In this document: positions 10,401 through 24,770 of the stretch, piece after piece
Layout: the number at the start of each line of letters is the position of its first letter
How positions within the stretch are numbered: the stretch's first letter is position 1
Origin: Chromera velia
Lineage: Eukaryota; Sar; Chromeraceae
Assembly (NCBI GenBank): GCA_018398765.1
Contig: JAHBMJ010001811.1
Coordinates: 1 to 25,808 of the forward strand
Length of the DNA: 25,808 nt
Direction: 5' to 3'
Notes under the pieces: model-generated
What the model was told of the DNA's origin: nothing
Seen by the model: only the letters and a program-made list of their open reading frames with translations
Databases searched by the model: none
Program-made: the position numbers and the translations under genes

Positions 10401-10511
10401 ATACTGCGTCGCAGTGGGGTCTGCCTTGAAGTAGTTGACTTGGGAGTCATGGCCGAAGGCACCACTGTACGTGGGTCCCTCCTTCTTTGCCGTGTTGGGT
10501 TGAAGAGTCAT
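3581..10511 (-). CDS. Multi-exon polytopic membrane protein, family not recognised
   Basis: I chain about 18 exons on the minus strand with consistent phases: 10511-10148, 9772-9656, 9338-9282, 9177-8885, 8597-8541, 8081-7973, 7763-7715, 7619-7542, 7377-7308, 6984-6902, 6791-6770, 6501-6439, 6121-6051, 5793-5637, 5161-4983, 4421-4283, 4014-3994, 3763-3581. Total is 2112 nt, about 703 residues. An ATG at 10511 is the first Met after an upstream stop. Acceptors are nearly all TGCAG or CACAG. Hydrophobic segments lie in exons 1, 2, 4, 9, 12, 13, 16 and 18. An acidic, probably cytosolic coiled-coil region lies in exons 14-15. A DTLLNS...IFIAD/IDNYL segment crosses exons 5-6. The pattern of many membrane spans with charged linkers suggests a channel, transporter or receptor, but no family is assigned. 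Least certain are exon 3's start (9338 or 9453), exon 8's end, micro-exon 11, exon 4's integrity, and the C-terminus. Confidence 0.6.
3774..3901. repeat. Composite CA/GA microsatellite
   Basis: (CA)n, (GA)n and again (CA)n blocks on the + strand. On the coding (-) strand these are GT and TC tracts just upstream of the acceptor at 3764. Open frames in this stretch are simple-repeat artefacts. Confidence 0.85.
4244..4421 (-). CDS. Exon 16 of the membrane protein gene, with alternative stop
   Basis: Acceptor CACGCAG, then SIPLMLIYGGVNVAFFVCVV (membrane span) and a His/Asn/Gln-rich tail. Read straight through it stops at TGA 4246-4244, giving a protein of about 648 residues. A donor GTCAGCC at 4282 would instead skip the tail and join exons at 4014-3994 and 3763-3581. 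Both readings keep frame. Confidence 0.6.
4439..4493. repeat. GA microsatellite
   Basis: (GA)n on the + strand, so (TC)n upstream of the acceptor at 4422 on the coding strand, where it can serve as the pyrimidine tract. Confidence 0.85.
4983..5161 (-). CDS. Exon 15 of the membrane protein gene
   Basis: An acidic segment, LYRADEEDEEDLLRQLQEQE, then LVHFYTDNYISAFMRFL. The donor GTGAGTAG in phase 2 makes a Leu codon with the first G of exon 16. The acceptor is CAAG, the weakest in the gene. Confidence 0.6.
5637..5793 (-). CDS. Exon 14 of the membrane protein gene
   Basis: A highly charged helical segment: EFYDLMVRKGDEEDELRKKV, then a DAVRDAVKDD stretch and FKELETF. It is probably a cytosolic coiled coil. 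The donor lies in GTCAGTCAGGCAGTCAGG. Ending at 5637, one unit in, restores phase 0 for exon 15. Confidence 0.65.
6051..6121 (-). CDS. Exon 13 of the membrane protein gene
   Basis: LLFVVWMYGLESFETRVWRL between acceptor TTGCAG and donor GTCAGA. It follows exon 12 (6501-6439, EFGCAFFSILLGSICFAAAI) in phase 0. Together exons 12 and 13 carry hydrophobic stretches separated by a splice site. Its phase 2 end fits exon 14 exactly. Confidence 0.6.
7308..7377 (-). CDS. Exon 9 of the membrane protein gene
   Basis: Between acceptor GTGCAG and donor GTCCGTC. It encodes one clean membrane span, YQMTLYPIVFGFGLVPWVLF. It is preceded by exons 7 (7763-7715, PLKELEAMDVKGQ) and 8 (7619-7542, LYPCDALATVPSDWGRIF). 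Exon 8's donor, and hence its last few codons, is uncertain. Confidence 0.55.
7973..8081 (-). CDS. Exon 6 of the membrane protein gene
   Basis: Begins IDNYLINFLLNFAPVSAF and turns charged (KGKEDTELNKKEF). The acceptor GTGCAG is preceded on the sense strand by a GGAT repeat instead of a pyrimidine tract. The donor is GTCAGTCAGT, phase 1 out. Confidence 0.6.
8085..8115. repeat. CATC/GGAT tetranucleotide repeat in an intron
   Basis: About six units of CATC on the + strand. On the gene's sense strand it reads (GGAT)n immediately before the GTGCAG acceptor of exon 6. Confidence 0.85.
8541..8597 (-). CDS. Exon 5 of the membrane protein gene
   Basis: Nineteen codons, SHKIGDTLLNSIKSIFIAD, between acceptor GTGCAG and donor GTGAGTGAGTCGG, phase 0 on both sides. 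The D-x-LLN-x-(I/A)-x-x-FI-x-(D/E)-ID pattern created with exon 6 reads as a conserved pore- or loop-type motif, but that comes from memory of similar membrane proteins, not from a search. Confidence 0.55.
8885..9177 (-). CDS. Exon 4 of the membrane protein gene
   Basis: 98 codons starting GASQLPRLTN and including several hydrophobic stretches (RVFLHIFLGFLGCLVIPVSL). The donor is GTTTGTATGTATGT. Internal pseudo-splice sites (a GTGTCT...CTGCAG stretch near 9020-8980) mean a short intron could interrupt it. The phase is 1 in and 0 out. Confidence 0.5.
9282..9338 (-). CDS. Exon 3 of the membrane protein gene
   Basis: The acceptor CCCCTGCCTGCACAG (AG at 9340-9339) and the donor GTCGGTCGGTCGG give an acidic stretch, LFDGDQREQMGEVEVESK. 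A longer form starting at 9453 is also open in the right frame if exon 2 ends at 9660. The phase into exon 4 is 1. Confidence 0.5.
9656..9772 (-). CDS. Exon 2 of the membrane protein gene
   Basis: The CTGCAG acceptor is followed by LALAEEISASSGLMTLVDAI and AVAVFACRMVPEIK, a second membrane span. The donor lies in GTCAGTCAGTCAC, so the exon could end at 9664, 9660 or 9656, each in a different phase. 9656 suits the short form of exon 3. Confidence 0.55.
10148..10511 (-). CDS. Exon 1 of the membrane protein gene
   Basis: Starts at ATG (MTLQPNTAKK) and gives a 75-residue polar N-terminus with no signal peptide, then a membrane span (WLVQCFCVIAVSVQVLAM). The donor is GTGAGT after CCA-A. Phase 1 joins exon 2, whose first two bases TG complete an ATG Met codon. 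An upstream in-frame TGA excludes a longer ATG start. Confidence 0.65.
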
Positions 10512-11084
10512 GGCGGTGTCTTGATTATGATCAGCGGAAGGACCTGAAGCCTTTTCCAAATTCCCTAGATGAATTTGATAAAGTTCTGTGGTATGTCACT
10601 CGTGTATGCTGGAGGGCTTGGATTGGGTTTACGCCAGAGCGACTGACTGCACGTTTATTGAATTAGCAAGGTCTCACAGGTCGGGGATGCTGGGATGTCC
10701 CCGATCAATGGAAGAGACGATTTGGGAGACGAACACGCTCACCAGACACACCTGAAGCTTTCATGCCTACTTGATTGGATATACATGGTAATCAAAACAA
10801 TCTTGGCCGGCTTTGGAAAAGAATACAAACTGCTTCTGTGACAGTGCTTCATGCACACGCACTGGAAAATTGGTGACTGATCGTGTATTACGTCGATAAT
10901 TACGATCTGCGGCAGACATCACAGACTTTGATTCAACGCGTGTGTCTGATAATGTCTGATATGTGGACGTCTGATCGACGCTCGTCATCGATTGTCATCT
11001 GTTGTTTTTTAGCCACAAAGCCCAAGTCGAAATTACCGGCCCGCGCGCGGCCGCCGCGCGTGCCGGCCCCCGGTCGCCTCATGC
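10512..11084. promoter_or_regulatory. Divergent intergenic promoter region
   Basis: The 573 bp between the ATG of the minus-strand membrane protein (10511) and the first plausible ATG of the plus-strand kinase (11085) must hold both 5' ends. It includes a strongly CpG-rich palindromic patch at about 11038-11075 (GCGCGCGGCCGCCGCGCG). CATGCATGCATGCA follows at 11079-11092 and GCATGCATGCATCC at about 11121, just inside the kinase ORF. TGCATGCA-type sites are known ApiAP2 targets in apicomplexans; use of that factor here is inference. No TATA box stands out. A short 5' UTR intron cannot be excluded. Confidence 0.5.
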
Positions 11085-17407
<6,323 letters not shown>

Positions 17408-17986
17408 AGAAAGGCAGACAGATCGTTGAGCAGGCACGCGGGCAGACAGATAAAGGGCCGGGGACCAGGACTCCAAGAAGAAAGGACCACTCAGTGAGAT
17501 ATGAACAGGCCTGGGATACGAGAAGCAACCTTTTTCAGGCTGCATGAGGAGACGAGCTTTGTTGTTGTTTTTACAGTTTCGTTGCGAAGGCTTTTTTGTT
17601 TTGTACCTTGATCAGAGCTACAAAGTTTTTTTTGAAGTAAAAATCAGTTTACGTGATACACCTTCAGCGAGTGGCTTAAAATGACATGCATCTACGTGGA
17701 TCTTAACATATAGAAGTATATATAAAAGCATGATGTGCAGTGAAGATCTGGCTGTTAGTCTATAAATGTTGTCCGAGTCAACTGCCAGGCTAGTATATAT
17801 AGTAAGAACAACATTCAAGTTTAGATCGATCTCAAAGAATTAATCACATCGGCTATATATACATCATTGCGCAATGAATAACGAACATTGAATTATATTA
17901 TAATTAGGGTTTGCACTGTACTTAGCACTATACGCTAGACTCTAGTATACGGCTCATATTACTGCTTTTGCTGTACAAAAGCTATA
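17408..17986. other. Kinase 3' flank, AT-rich intergenic
   Basis: The first 120 bp are mixed sequence, probably 3' UTR. The rest is AT-rich with many TATATA stretches. No gene seen. Confidence 0.5.
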
Positions 17987-18262
17987 GGGGCCATGTAAAA
18001 ATTTATTTGAGTGTTACTGGCATACAAACGGGCTCTAGGGGAGGGGGGGAGGTCTTTGCGTGCCATGGAATCAAACAAAAATGACCCTAGAAATGACCAT
18101 TCTTTTCTACTATCAAAACATATTTTTAAGTCAAAAAAACTGGGTTTTCAAGTTTTTTGGCGGGTTTGCGTGCCGCTCTGGTGGAAGGTTGGGGGGGGGG
18201 NGGGGGGGGGGGAGGGGGGTCTTATATACCACTAATACTCAAATAAATTTTTACATGGCCCC
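17987..18262. mobile_element. 276-bp MITE with near-perfect 30-bp inverted repeats
   Basis: The left end GGGGCCATGTAAAAATTTAT (17987 on) and the reverse complement of the right end (to 18262) agree at 29 of 30 positions. ATA precedes the left end (17984-17986) and follows the right end (18263-18265), a likely 3-bp target duplication. The interior has no transposase and contains long G runs at 18190-18220, interrupted by an N at 18201. Confidence 0.75.
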
Positions 18263-18265
18263 ATA

Positions 18266-18769
18266 ACCAAGGTCTTGAGAGTCAAGAAGATCTAATATAG
18301 GCTATAATAATAATACTAGCGTGTGACAGCGATAGCATCCTCTAACTAACTAACTAACTAAGTAATGCTGTACATAAGATTCCCTTTATGTTAGCAGCTA
18401 AGAAATTCTGATTCAAATTTATCAGGCCAACATGAATTTTCGTTCTAGTTAGTTTTTATCGTCATTTTTAAACTGGGTCTTTTTATTAATAATTAAGTTG
18501 TGTCAACTCTCTAGTTAACCTTAGTATTGATATACATATATATATATTGATACTTGTACCCTGATAATCGCTAGTCTAGTCTCTATAGTATTATAACTTG
18601 TACTTTTACGCACGTCCTGCTAAAATAAATTTTAGAAGAAGTTGAAGTTTGACAATTTAACAGTCAAAAACTGGCTTAAACTTTACTAGCTCAAATTTTT
18701 ATAGTGCCCACAAAACTATATTCTTAAACGTAAATTGCGACGGCCCGGAAATCATCTCTACTTTATGTA
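18266..18769. other. AT-rich intergenic DNA
   Basis: No ORF. There is a short (AACT)n run at about 18340-18361 and a (TA)n run at about 18530-18547. Nothing else recognised. Confidence 0.4.
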
Positions 18770-19075
18770 TGTCAGGGTCGTACAGGGCTCTAGAGATAGA
18801 ATACGAACCTTAGCAGTGTGGTGATAATGATGGAAGTATCAATCCATCGACCGGTCTAGAGGGAGTTCCTCCCTAGAGTATCTGATAGCCATGACTCATG
18901 CCAATCATACTGCTTCCAGACCTGCTCTTACTTGGCTACAGAACGCATGCTTTACTACATATATTGTTCAGTACACAAACGCATGCGCTCATCAATCTTG
19001 CACCCAACTCCGTGCGAGCGGCCCATCAAGCACCTCAGTGCCCCACAAGCCAGACTTCCTGACAAGCACTTCACA
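18770..19075 (-). repeat. LTR copy 1 (3' LTR in the element's orientation)
   Basis: About 17 substitutions and one 2-bp indel separate it from 23780-24087 by hand alignment, about 94% identity. Open frames inside both copies (MTHANH...) are conserved only because the repeat is. Confidence 0.8.
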
Positions 19076-20646
19076 TATGCCCGCCCACCAAACCAACGTC
19101 TACGCTTGGTTCACTTCTTTGAGCTCTATCTTACACATGCTTGCTCACAGGATGGGTGGTTAAGAAAATCTACACAACAACAACTCCAGACACTCTGACA
19201 GATGGTTTTTGCCTGAGACTCTCCTTGTGCAAGTCTCCTCTCACTTCGACATCGATCCGCACTTCTGCGATCTCATCTCGGGGCATCCCCAAATTAGCAT
19301 ACAAAAGGTGTTCGAAGCTTCCCAAGCACGTACAAGCGAGATCAAAGATTCATTCAAGCGGCTTTCGCATCCAATGCAATGCGAGCGCAAAGCATTCATG
19401 CGTGCGACTGTCTCAAGGGAATCAAATGATCTGTGGCTGGATGTACTCTCTTTCTCTCTCTCTCTTTGTATGTTTATACTGGGGGAATTTAAGACAGTAC
19501 GTGCAGTGCCCAGCCCACAAACACACGTGCAGACACGGGGTCGACTCGAGTCATAATACATGGCTTCTTTGATCGCGATCGTTTCCTTCCTTTGGGTAGA
19601 CACCGAGTAGGTATCACACTATACAGCCTGTTATAAATATAGAAGGCATATACAATGCGCCACTGCTGTGTACGCTTTAGGCACTCCCCCTACGCGACGC
19701 ACACATACTCGGTTTCTTTCACACAAGAGGTAATAGCAGACAGAGCATAAAGAGCTCTACCGCGCGCACTCAGGAGACTCGAGACTTTGCGACTCTCTGT
19801 TGGACTCACTTGCATAACTGAGCAAACAAGTCAATTCAGAGATCAACCGGAGAATTGTTTTCCAGCCAGATATGAATCAAATCAATCACACAAAAGCAGA
19901 GAACGACTCAAGGCACACACACTCGGAACAAGACAAACTGGGGTGCTGCGTTGGCTTGCATGTGGATGCCATTCGCAGGGTTTGAGTCTCTGACACGAAT
20001 GACCGAAGCGTCTTCCGCCTGCCAGCCTACAACACACAAAAAATGCACTGCACGCTCACCCCCAATGCTCCTCACAGCGACTTTACGCGATGTGTCAAAA
20101 CTGCTTGAATGACCCTGCAATCACCTCTTCCTTCTCTGCTCTTTACAGCGGCCACCTGTCTTAAAAGAGACAGCCCAACCGTATAACTGAATCTGTGTCC
20201 CAACTGCATATCAGATTCAAACACATGAACGCTCAAAAGACTCCCTCTTATAAAGCGACCCTTTAAGAGCACAGGTCGATACGACCGAAATATACTGTAT
20301 GCACACCACTTCCTTATCGAACTACACAGTTGTTCTTTCTACATATGCAGTGAATACAATGAGTACACTCGATCTCTTATGGGCTTCCACCTCTCCACCG
20401 TGTCAAGTCACCCCATGTATCGATCACAGTTTCTCATTCAAACAGCTTGATCAATTCTTCTTTGACGTGTGCCTAAGGCTTTTCTGTACAGGAAAATCAG
20501 TGAAGCTCTCTTTTCTTCTCAGAGATTAAGAAAAAAAAAAACAACAACTACAGATTGATACAATCCTTCATTCCTGGTAACAGACCGAGCTCTCACGTTC
20601 TGCGTGAATGGTCATTGCCCGCTGCCCTTGGATGCTGCACAGCCTA
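19076..20646. other. Internal region of the LTR element
   Basis: Short frames only. The + strand pieces RLRLVHFFELYLTHACSQDG and LVQVSSHFDIDPHFCDLISG look mildly protein-like but are broken by stops and not recognised. No gag or pol. Confidence 0.4.
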
Positions 20647-21219
20647 GGGGAGGGCACTCGGGAAGGTTATGGTAGATTTTGAGCCCAGAATGACATAAAA
20701 TATGAAGAAAAACAGATTTTTGCGAGCCAGTCCGGCAACTTGGAGCTCTACCTGGTCAAATTACGTCAAAATTTGATGTTTTTGAAGTGTAGGCTACGTG
20801 GTTACTTTAGGTTATACCCTTTTTATCTTTATCACACAAAGAGGTTACAGGTTATCCGGTTACGAGCATTTTAACCTTAGTAACCGACCAAATTTTCAAC
20901 TTTTGAAAACATTTAAAATGATGTTTAGAACATATTTGAGTGCTTTTTGAGGGAGGTTACTTCATTTTTGAGGGGGGTCAAAAAAGGTTATGGGTTACCC
21001 GGTTACGGGGGGTTTGGGAGCAAAGTGAGTGTAACACATCATTGTTCATCATTTTTGACCATAACCTGAATTATTTAACAATCTTGAAGCCAGTTTTCTG
21101 AGTAACCAAACGTAACTAATCGATTGGCATCACTTTTGACTGATGGTTATATGTCACACGTTGTAGGGAGGGGGTGTAGGGTTAGTAACCATAGTGTAAC
21201 CGGCTGAAGTGCCCCCCCC
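20647..21219. mobile_element. 573-bp TA-flanked MITE with GGTTAY array, nested
   Basis: Left end GGGGAGGGCACTCGGGAAGG; reverse complement of the right end GGGGGGGGCACTTCAGCCGG. Both are followed by GGTTA. TA dinucleotides flank it at 20645-20646 and 21220-21221, as with Tc1/mariner-type insertion. The interior carries roughly 15 copies of GGTTAC/GGTTAT or their complement and no ORF. Confidence 0.7.
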
Positions 21220-21570
21220 TAATGTACAGCTCACCGCAGCCTGGCCAGCTGCGGGGCCAAAGAACTGCACAACATCTTGAACAGTCCGACCGAAGTCGAA
21301 CGCAGTGCACGCCACTCTTGAAAACAGCAGAACATTGGAGATCTAAGGTGTCAATCATTCACCTTCCTCTCCTTTCTTTCTTTCCTTCTCTTCTTTATTT
21401 GCAGAGTGTCTGATTTTCTTTGCTTTGCTCCCAACCGATTTCTCTTTCCCTCTTTCTTTCTCTATGATGTCCTCCTAAACCCAGACGAACAGAGGGAAAG
21501 GTTAGAGAACAGAAAAAAGAAAACACATTCACCCTCATCACCTTGCCTTGCCTCCTGTCTCTCTCCCCTA

Positions 21571-22669
21571 CGGGGAGGCACTCTGAAATATAGATGTGGT
21601 CGTTGAACGACTTTATAGTAGCAATCTAAGCTCTAAAACATTTAAAATGAACTCCAAACTTATTTTATAAGCAAAAAAAGTTCTAAAAAACAAAAAAATG
21701 ACACTTTTAGAGTATTGGTTGAAGGTTCTTACTCGGTTCGAGCTTAAAAACTATACATCTCCACCTTTAGGTTCTTAGGTTCGAAATTCTAGAACCTAGG
21801 TTTTAGCCTTCTCAATCTAACCCTCCAAGAACCCTAAAGAACCTATCCAAAACCAGTTATGAAACATTGAACACGATGAAAATATTCAAAAGTTTGTCCA
21901 CCAATCCGACTGGAAAACGTTGGAAAAGGACTGTGAGAGGTAGAGAGACAAAGAGGGTTCCGAGCGATTACACACGTCGAAGATAAAGAAAAAGACCTAG
22001 ATGAACTGTACCAGATTGCTGTGCATATATATCCTAAGTCTGATGAGGATTCAACCTACTTAGCTAACATGCGCGTTTTCTCAGATTTCTCTCTGCTTTG
22101 GCAGTTAAGCCAAAACAGGAAGCCTGAAAAGATTTGCGTCGATAACGTCCCACTTTTTTCTGTATTCTTTTATATTCAGCATGCGTATAAAATGAATGAA
22201 ACCGTCTTTATGAAAGATGAAGAGTTTACTCGTCTTGTAAGTCTGTTTGAAGAGAAGAAAAAGCGAGTTGACAGCTGAGTTTTATGATTTTGACGGTCAA
22301 TTTTGGTATATTTAAGTATCTGTCCTATTTATTTGGATTATTTTAATAATCTAAATTAGGTCTTTAGTCTTTCTGAAGCTTTAGGAGGGGGGTTCTTCAT
22401 GGTTGTTACAGGTTTTTGTTTAGGTTCCTAGAACCTAGGTTCTAGCAGTTTCTCTAGAGAGTAAGAACCAAATGATGGAGACACCACTTTAACACAATGT
22501 AGACTTGACTTTTCTTTAAAGAACCTTTTAGAATCTGAAAGAACCTTACACTGACGAGTCTGAAAAAGCAAAACACAGTGTTAGAACCTATTAGAATCTA
22601 TGTTATATCGTCTTCAATTACAGCATAAACATGTATGGTACTAGGGTTCTACCTAAGAGTGCTGCCCCG
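21571..22669. mobile_element. 1.1-kb TA-flanked element with related ends and AGAACC array, nested
   Basis: Left end CGGGGAGGCACTCT; reverse complement of the right end CGGGGCAGCACTCT (12 of 14 match). TA flanks both sides (21569-21570 and 22670-22671). The ends resemble those of the 573-bp MITE. The interior has about 17 AGAACC/GGTTCT motifs clustered near both ends, including TCTAGAACCTAGGTT palindromes at about 21791 and 22425, around an ORF. Confidence 0.65.
21989..22278 (+). CDS. Unrecognised ORF within the 1.1-kb element
   Basis: Open from just after TAA at about 21986 to TGA 22276-22278, with no ATG near its start. Readable as LDELYQIAVHIYPKSDEDST, LLWQLSQNRKPEKICVDNV and FEEKKKRVDS. 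It looks like a soluble protein fragment and AT-biased like its element. I see no DDE/D catalytic pattern. It could be the last exon of an element-coded protein, or a decayed remnant. Confidence 0.35.
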
Positions 22670-22671
22670 TA

Positions 22672-23764
22672 GTCTCTCCCCTTCTTTAATTCTTCTTCCT
22701 TTTTCTTTTTTCCCTGACTATCTTCATCCCCCATTCATCTTTCACAAACAGGGAAAGCAATTAGTCAGAGAGATACAGAGAGACAAAAGGATCCACTTAA
22801 ACAAACACCAACACCAACACCAAACACTCTCACACATCTCACCTCCGTTCGCTCCTTTCACCTGCCATCTCCTCTCTCCTCTCCTTCTTCTTTCATTCTC
22901 TTCCTCCCAACTGCCTTCTCATATTATTATCACTCAATCATCCTTTCTGAATAGAAACAGAAAACAGTTGGAAGCAGTTAGAAAGAGGAATGCAAGACAA
23001 TCCGACCAGATACTAATACAGTGTCACACACCTCCTTTACCTCTCACATACATACCTACCTCCCCCCAAAACAAATTTCCCAAATCAAAGCGCACAACCA
23101 AAAGAAAACAATCCAAACAATCCACTGACTTGCGAATGTCTTGCTGCCGCGGTGCTCCATAGCACTACTAAGCGTTTAGAACGCGGCACAGACAAGTGCA
23201 AACAAAAAGAAGAAGGCCACACACCCTTAATCACCCCAACCAACCTTCCACTCCACAAGATGCTCTTCTTCCTTCCATCTCCAACAACACAAGCAATGAA
23301 GAGCATCTCTTCTATCACTTGAGCACGTTTTTTGTAGGCCTGGACACCTCGTGCTTCATTGCAGCCCCAATCAGCAGAGACGGCAGTCAGTTTTCAGATC
23401 ATTCAATCAGACTGAACGATCTCCCTCCTCAAGCTTGTCCTTCTGGACCCTCATCTCCAATGGGCCAGCAACCTTGAGTTCTAAGGACTCCCTCTAAGTG
23501 ACAAGAACAAGAAGAAACAACAAACTCCATCATATCCGGAAAAGAGTCTTAAGTCCGCCACAATTTTTGGCTCGAGAGCAAGCAACAGAAAAGAGACGAA
23601 AGCTCTCTAAGCTCTACAGACTTTTCCACTTTAAGGCAGACACTGTGCACTATACAGCACAGACCATACTTATAGTGGTTTAGATTGGCTGTCCTATCTG
23701 CCTCTTCCTTTGCTGAAAGAAGTTTCTAAAGCCACACTAACACTACTGCCCCGTACAACCAAAA
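22672..23764. other. Internal region of the LTR element, CA/CT-rich
   Basis: Pyrimidine- and CA-rich on the + strand (purine-rich in the element's orientation). Short frames only, such as 22635-23162, judged non-coding. Confidence 0.4.
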
Positions 23765-23777
23765 CCTCTGCTAACCA
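23765..23777 (-). other. Putative tRNA primer binding site
   Basis: On the - strand TGGTTAGCAGAGG, two nucleotides from the LTR edge. It resembles the complement of the eukaryotic initiator Met-tRNA 3' end (CTCTGCTACCA) with one added base. Confidence 0.55.
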
Positions 23778-23779
23778 CT

Positions 23780-24087
23780 TGTCAGGGGCGTACGGGGCTC
23801 TAAAGATAGAATATATGAACCTTAGCAGTGTGGTGATGATGATGGAAGTATCAATCCATCGACCGGTCTAGAGAGCTTTCCTCCCTAGAGTATCTGATAG
23901 CCATGACTCATGCCAATCATGCTGCTTCCAGACCTGCTCTTACTTGGCTACAGAACGCATACTTTACTACATGTATTGTTCAGTGCACAAACGCATGCGC
24001 TCATCAATCCTGCACCCAACTCTGTGCGAGCGGCCCATCAAGCACCTCAGTGCCCCATAAGCCAGACTTCCTGGCAAGCACCTCACA
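23780..24087 (-). repeat. LTR copy 2 (5' LTR in the element's orientation)
   Basis: Starts TGTCAGGGGCGTACGG and ends ACCTCACA. Most differences from copy 1 are transitions. It would drive transcription leftward into the element. Confidence 0.8.
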
Positions 24088-24175
24088 ACGTAGCTACCAG
24101 TCAAAACTGTTGTGTCAATCGCTGTCTTCGTCTGTATATGTCTGCATCCACTCTTTTAGCGACTTTCCGGCCACC

Positions 24176-24770
24176 ATGTACAGTGACTTGAGCGGGGGGC
24201 AGCGAAGCCTGTGGCACGTGGGACTCGGGGTTGGCTTCTCCGGATATGCTACCAGCAGAGAGATCGGATGGGCTGACGACCGCAGAGGTAGACTAACTCT
24301 GGAGCCTCTTTGAAATTCCTTTGTCCTTCCTGCTAAACCCTTCCTCATCGTTCCCCCCTCCCAACCTTCGAAGTCTGAAAGCACCTACAGATAAGGAGGA
24401 AGAGGAGCTGTCGATTTTCATGGCCTCTACCTGTGAAGCCCCCCCCCCTCCTCATGACACGATCATACCCATGGCTGCAGCCGCTGCGCTACTGACCCTC
24501 TCCACAACCCCTCCAGAGCCAGAGACGGCAGAGCTACCAAAAGGTCGAGACGACGACGACAACGACGCACACGCCGCAGCCGAGGAAGAAGAAGGCTCTG
24601 CAGGGAGAAGCAACGCAGACTCTATCTGCAGAGGGTTGAAACTTGTTGACCGTTCCTCTTGCTCATCTCCCTCCCTGCGTCTCAGTGCGCACGCCAGCCC
24701 CTTCTCGCCATCTGGCCTAAATTCGGCCTGCATGCAGAGAAAAGAGGGAAAAGGAAGAGGATCAGAGTAA
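24176..24770 (+). CDS. Probable two-exon gene of unknown function
   Basis: ATG in a good context (GGCCACCATG), then MYSDLSGGQRSLWHVGLGVG and SREIGWADDRR up to donor GTAGAC (exon 24176-24287). Acceptor CCTACAG at 24390 in phase 1 leads to DKEEEELSIFMASTCEAPPP, Ala-rich and Asp-rich stretches (RDDDDNDAHAAAEEEEG), a Ser-rich block and TAA 24768-24770. That is 163 residues, mostly low complexity and acidic. A strong donor GTAAGTGAGTGAGT begins at 24767, so the gene may splice onward instead of stopping. It starts 88 bp from the LTR element. No family recognised. Confidence 0.5.

Larger units (their letters stand above)
18770..24087 (-). mobile_element. Non-autonomous LTR retroelement (LARD-like)
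   Basis: Two direct repeats of about 306 bp in the same orientation bound 4.7 kb. Each starts TGTCAGGG and ends TTCACA or CTCACA, the TG...CA of LTRs. Flanks ATGTA (18765-18769) and ACGTA (24088-24092) resemble a 5-bp target duplication with one change. On the - strand, two bases after the LTR at 23780, is TGGTTAGCAGAGG. This is close to the initiator-Met tRNA primer site TGGTAGCAGAGG with one extra T, and it sets the orientation. The other end has only a weak G-rich tract (GGTGGGCGGGCA). No frame longer than about 175 codons exists inside and none shows protease, RT, RNase H or integrase motifs. Two DNA elements are nested in it. Confidence 0.65.

Noticed and set aside
18891-19163. ORF conserved between the two LTR copies
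   Set aside because: Conservation follows the repeat. Codon positions show no bias in where changes fall, and the frame crosses the LTR edge.
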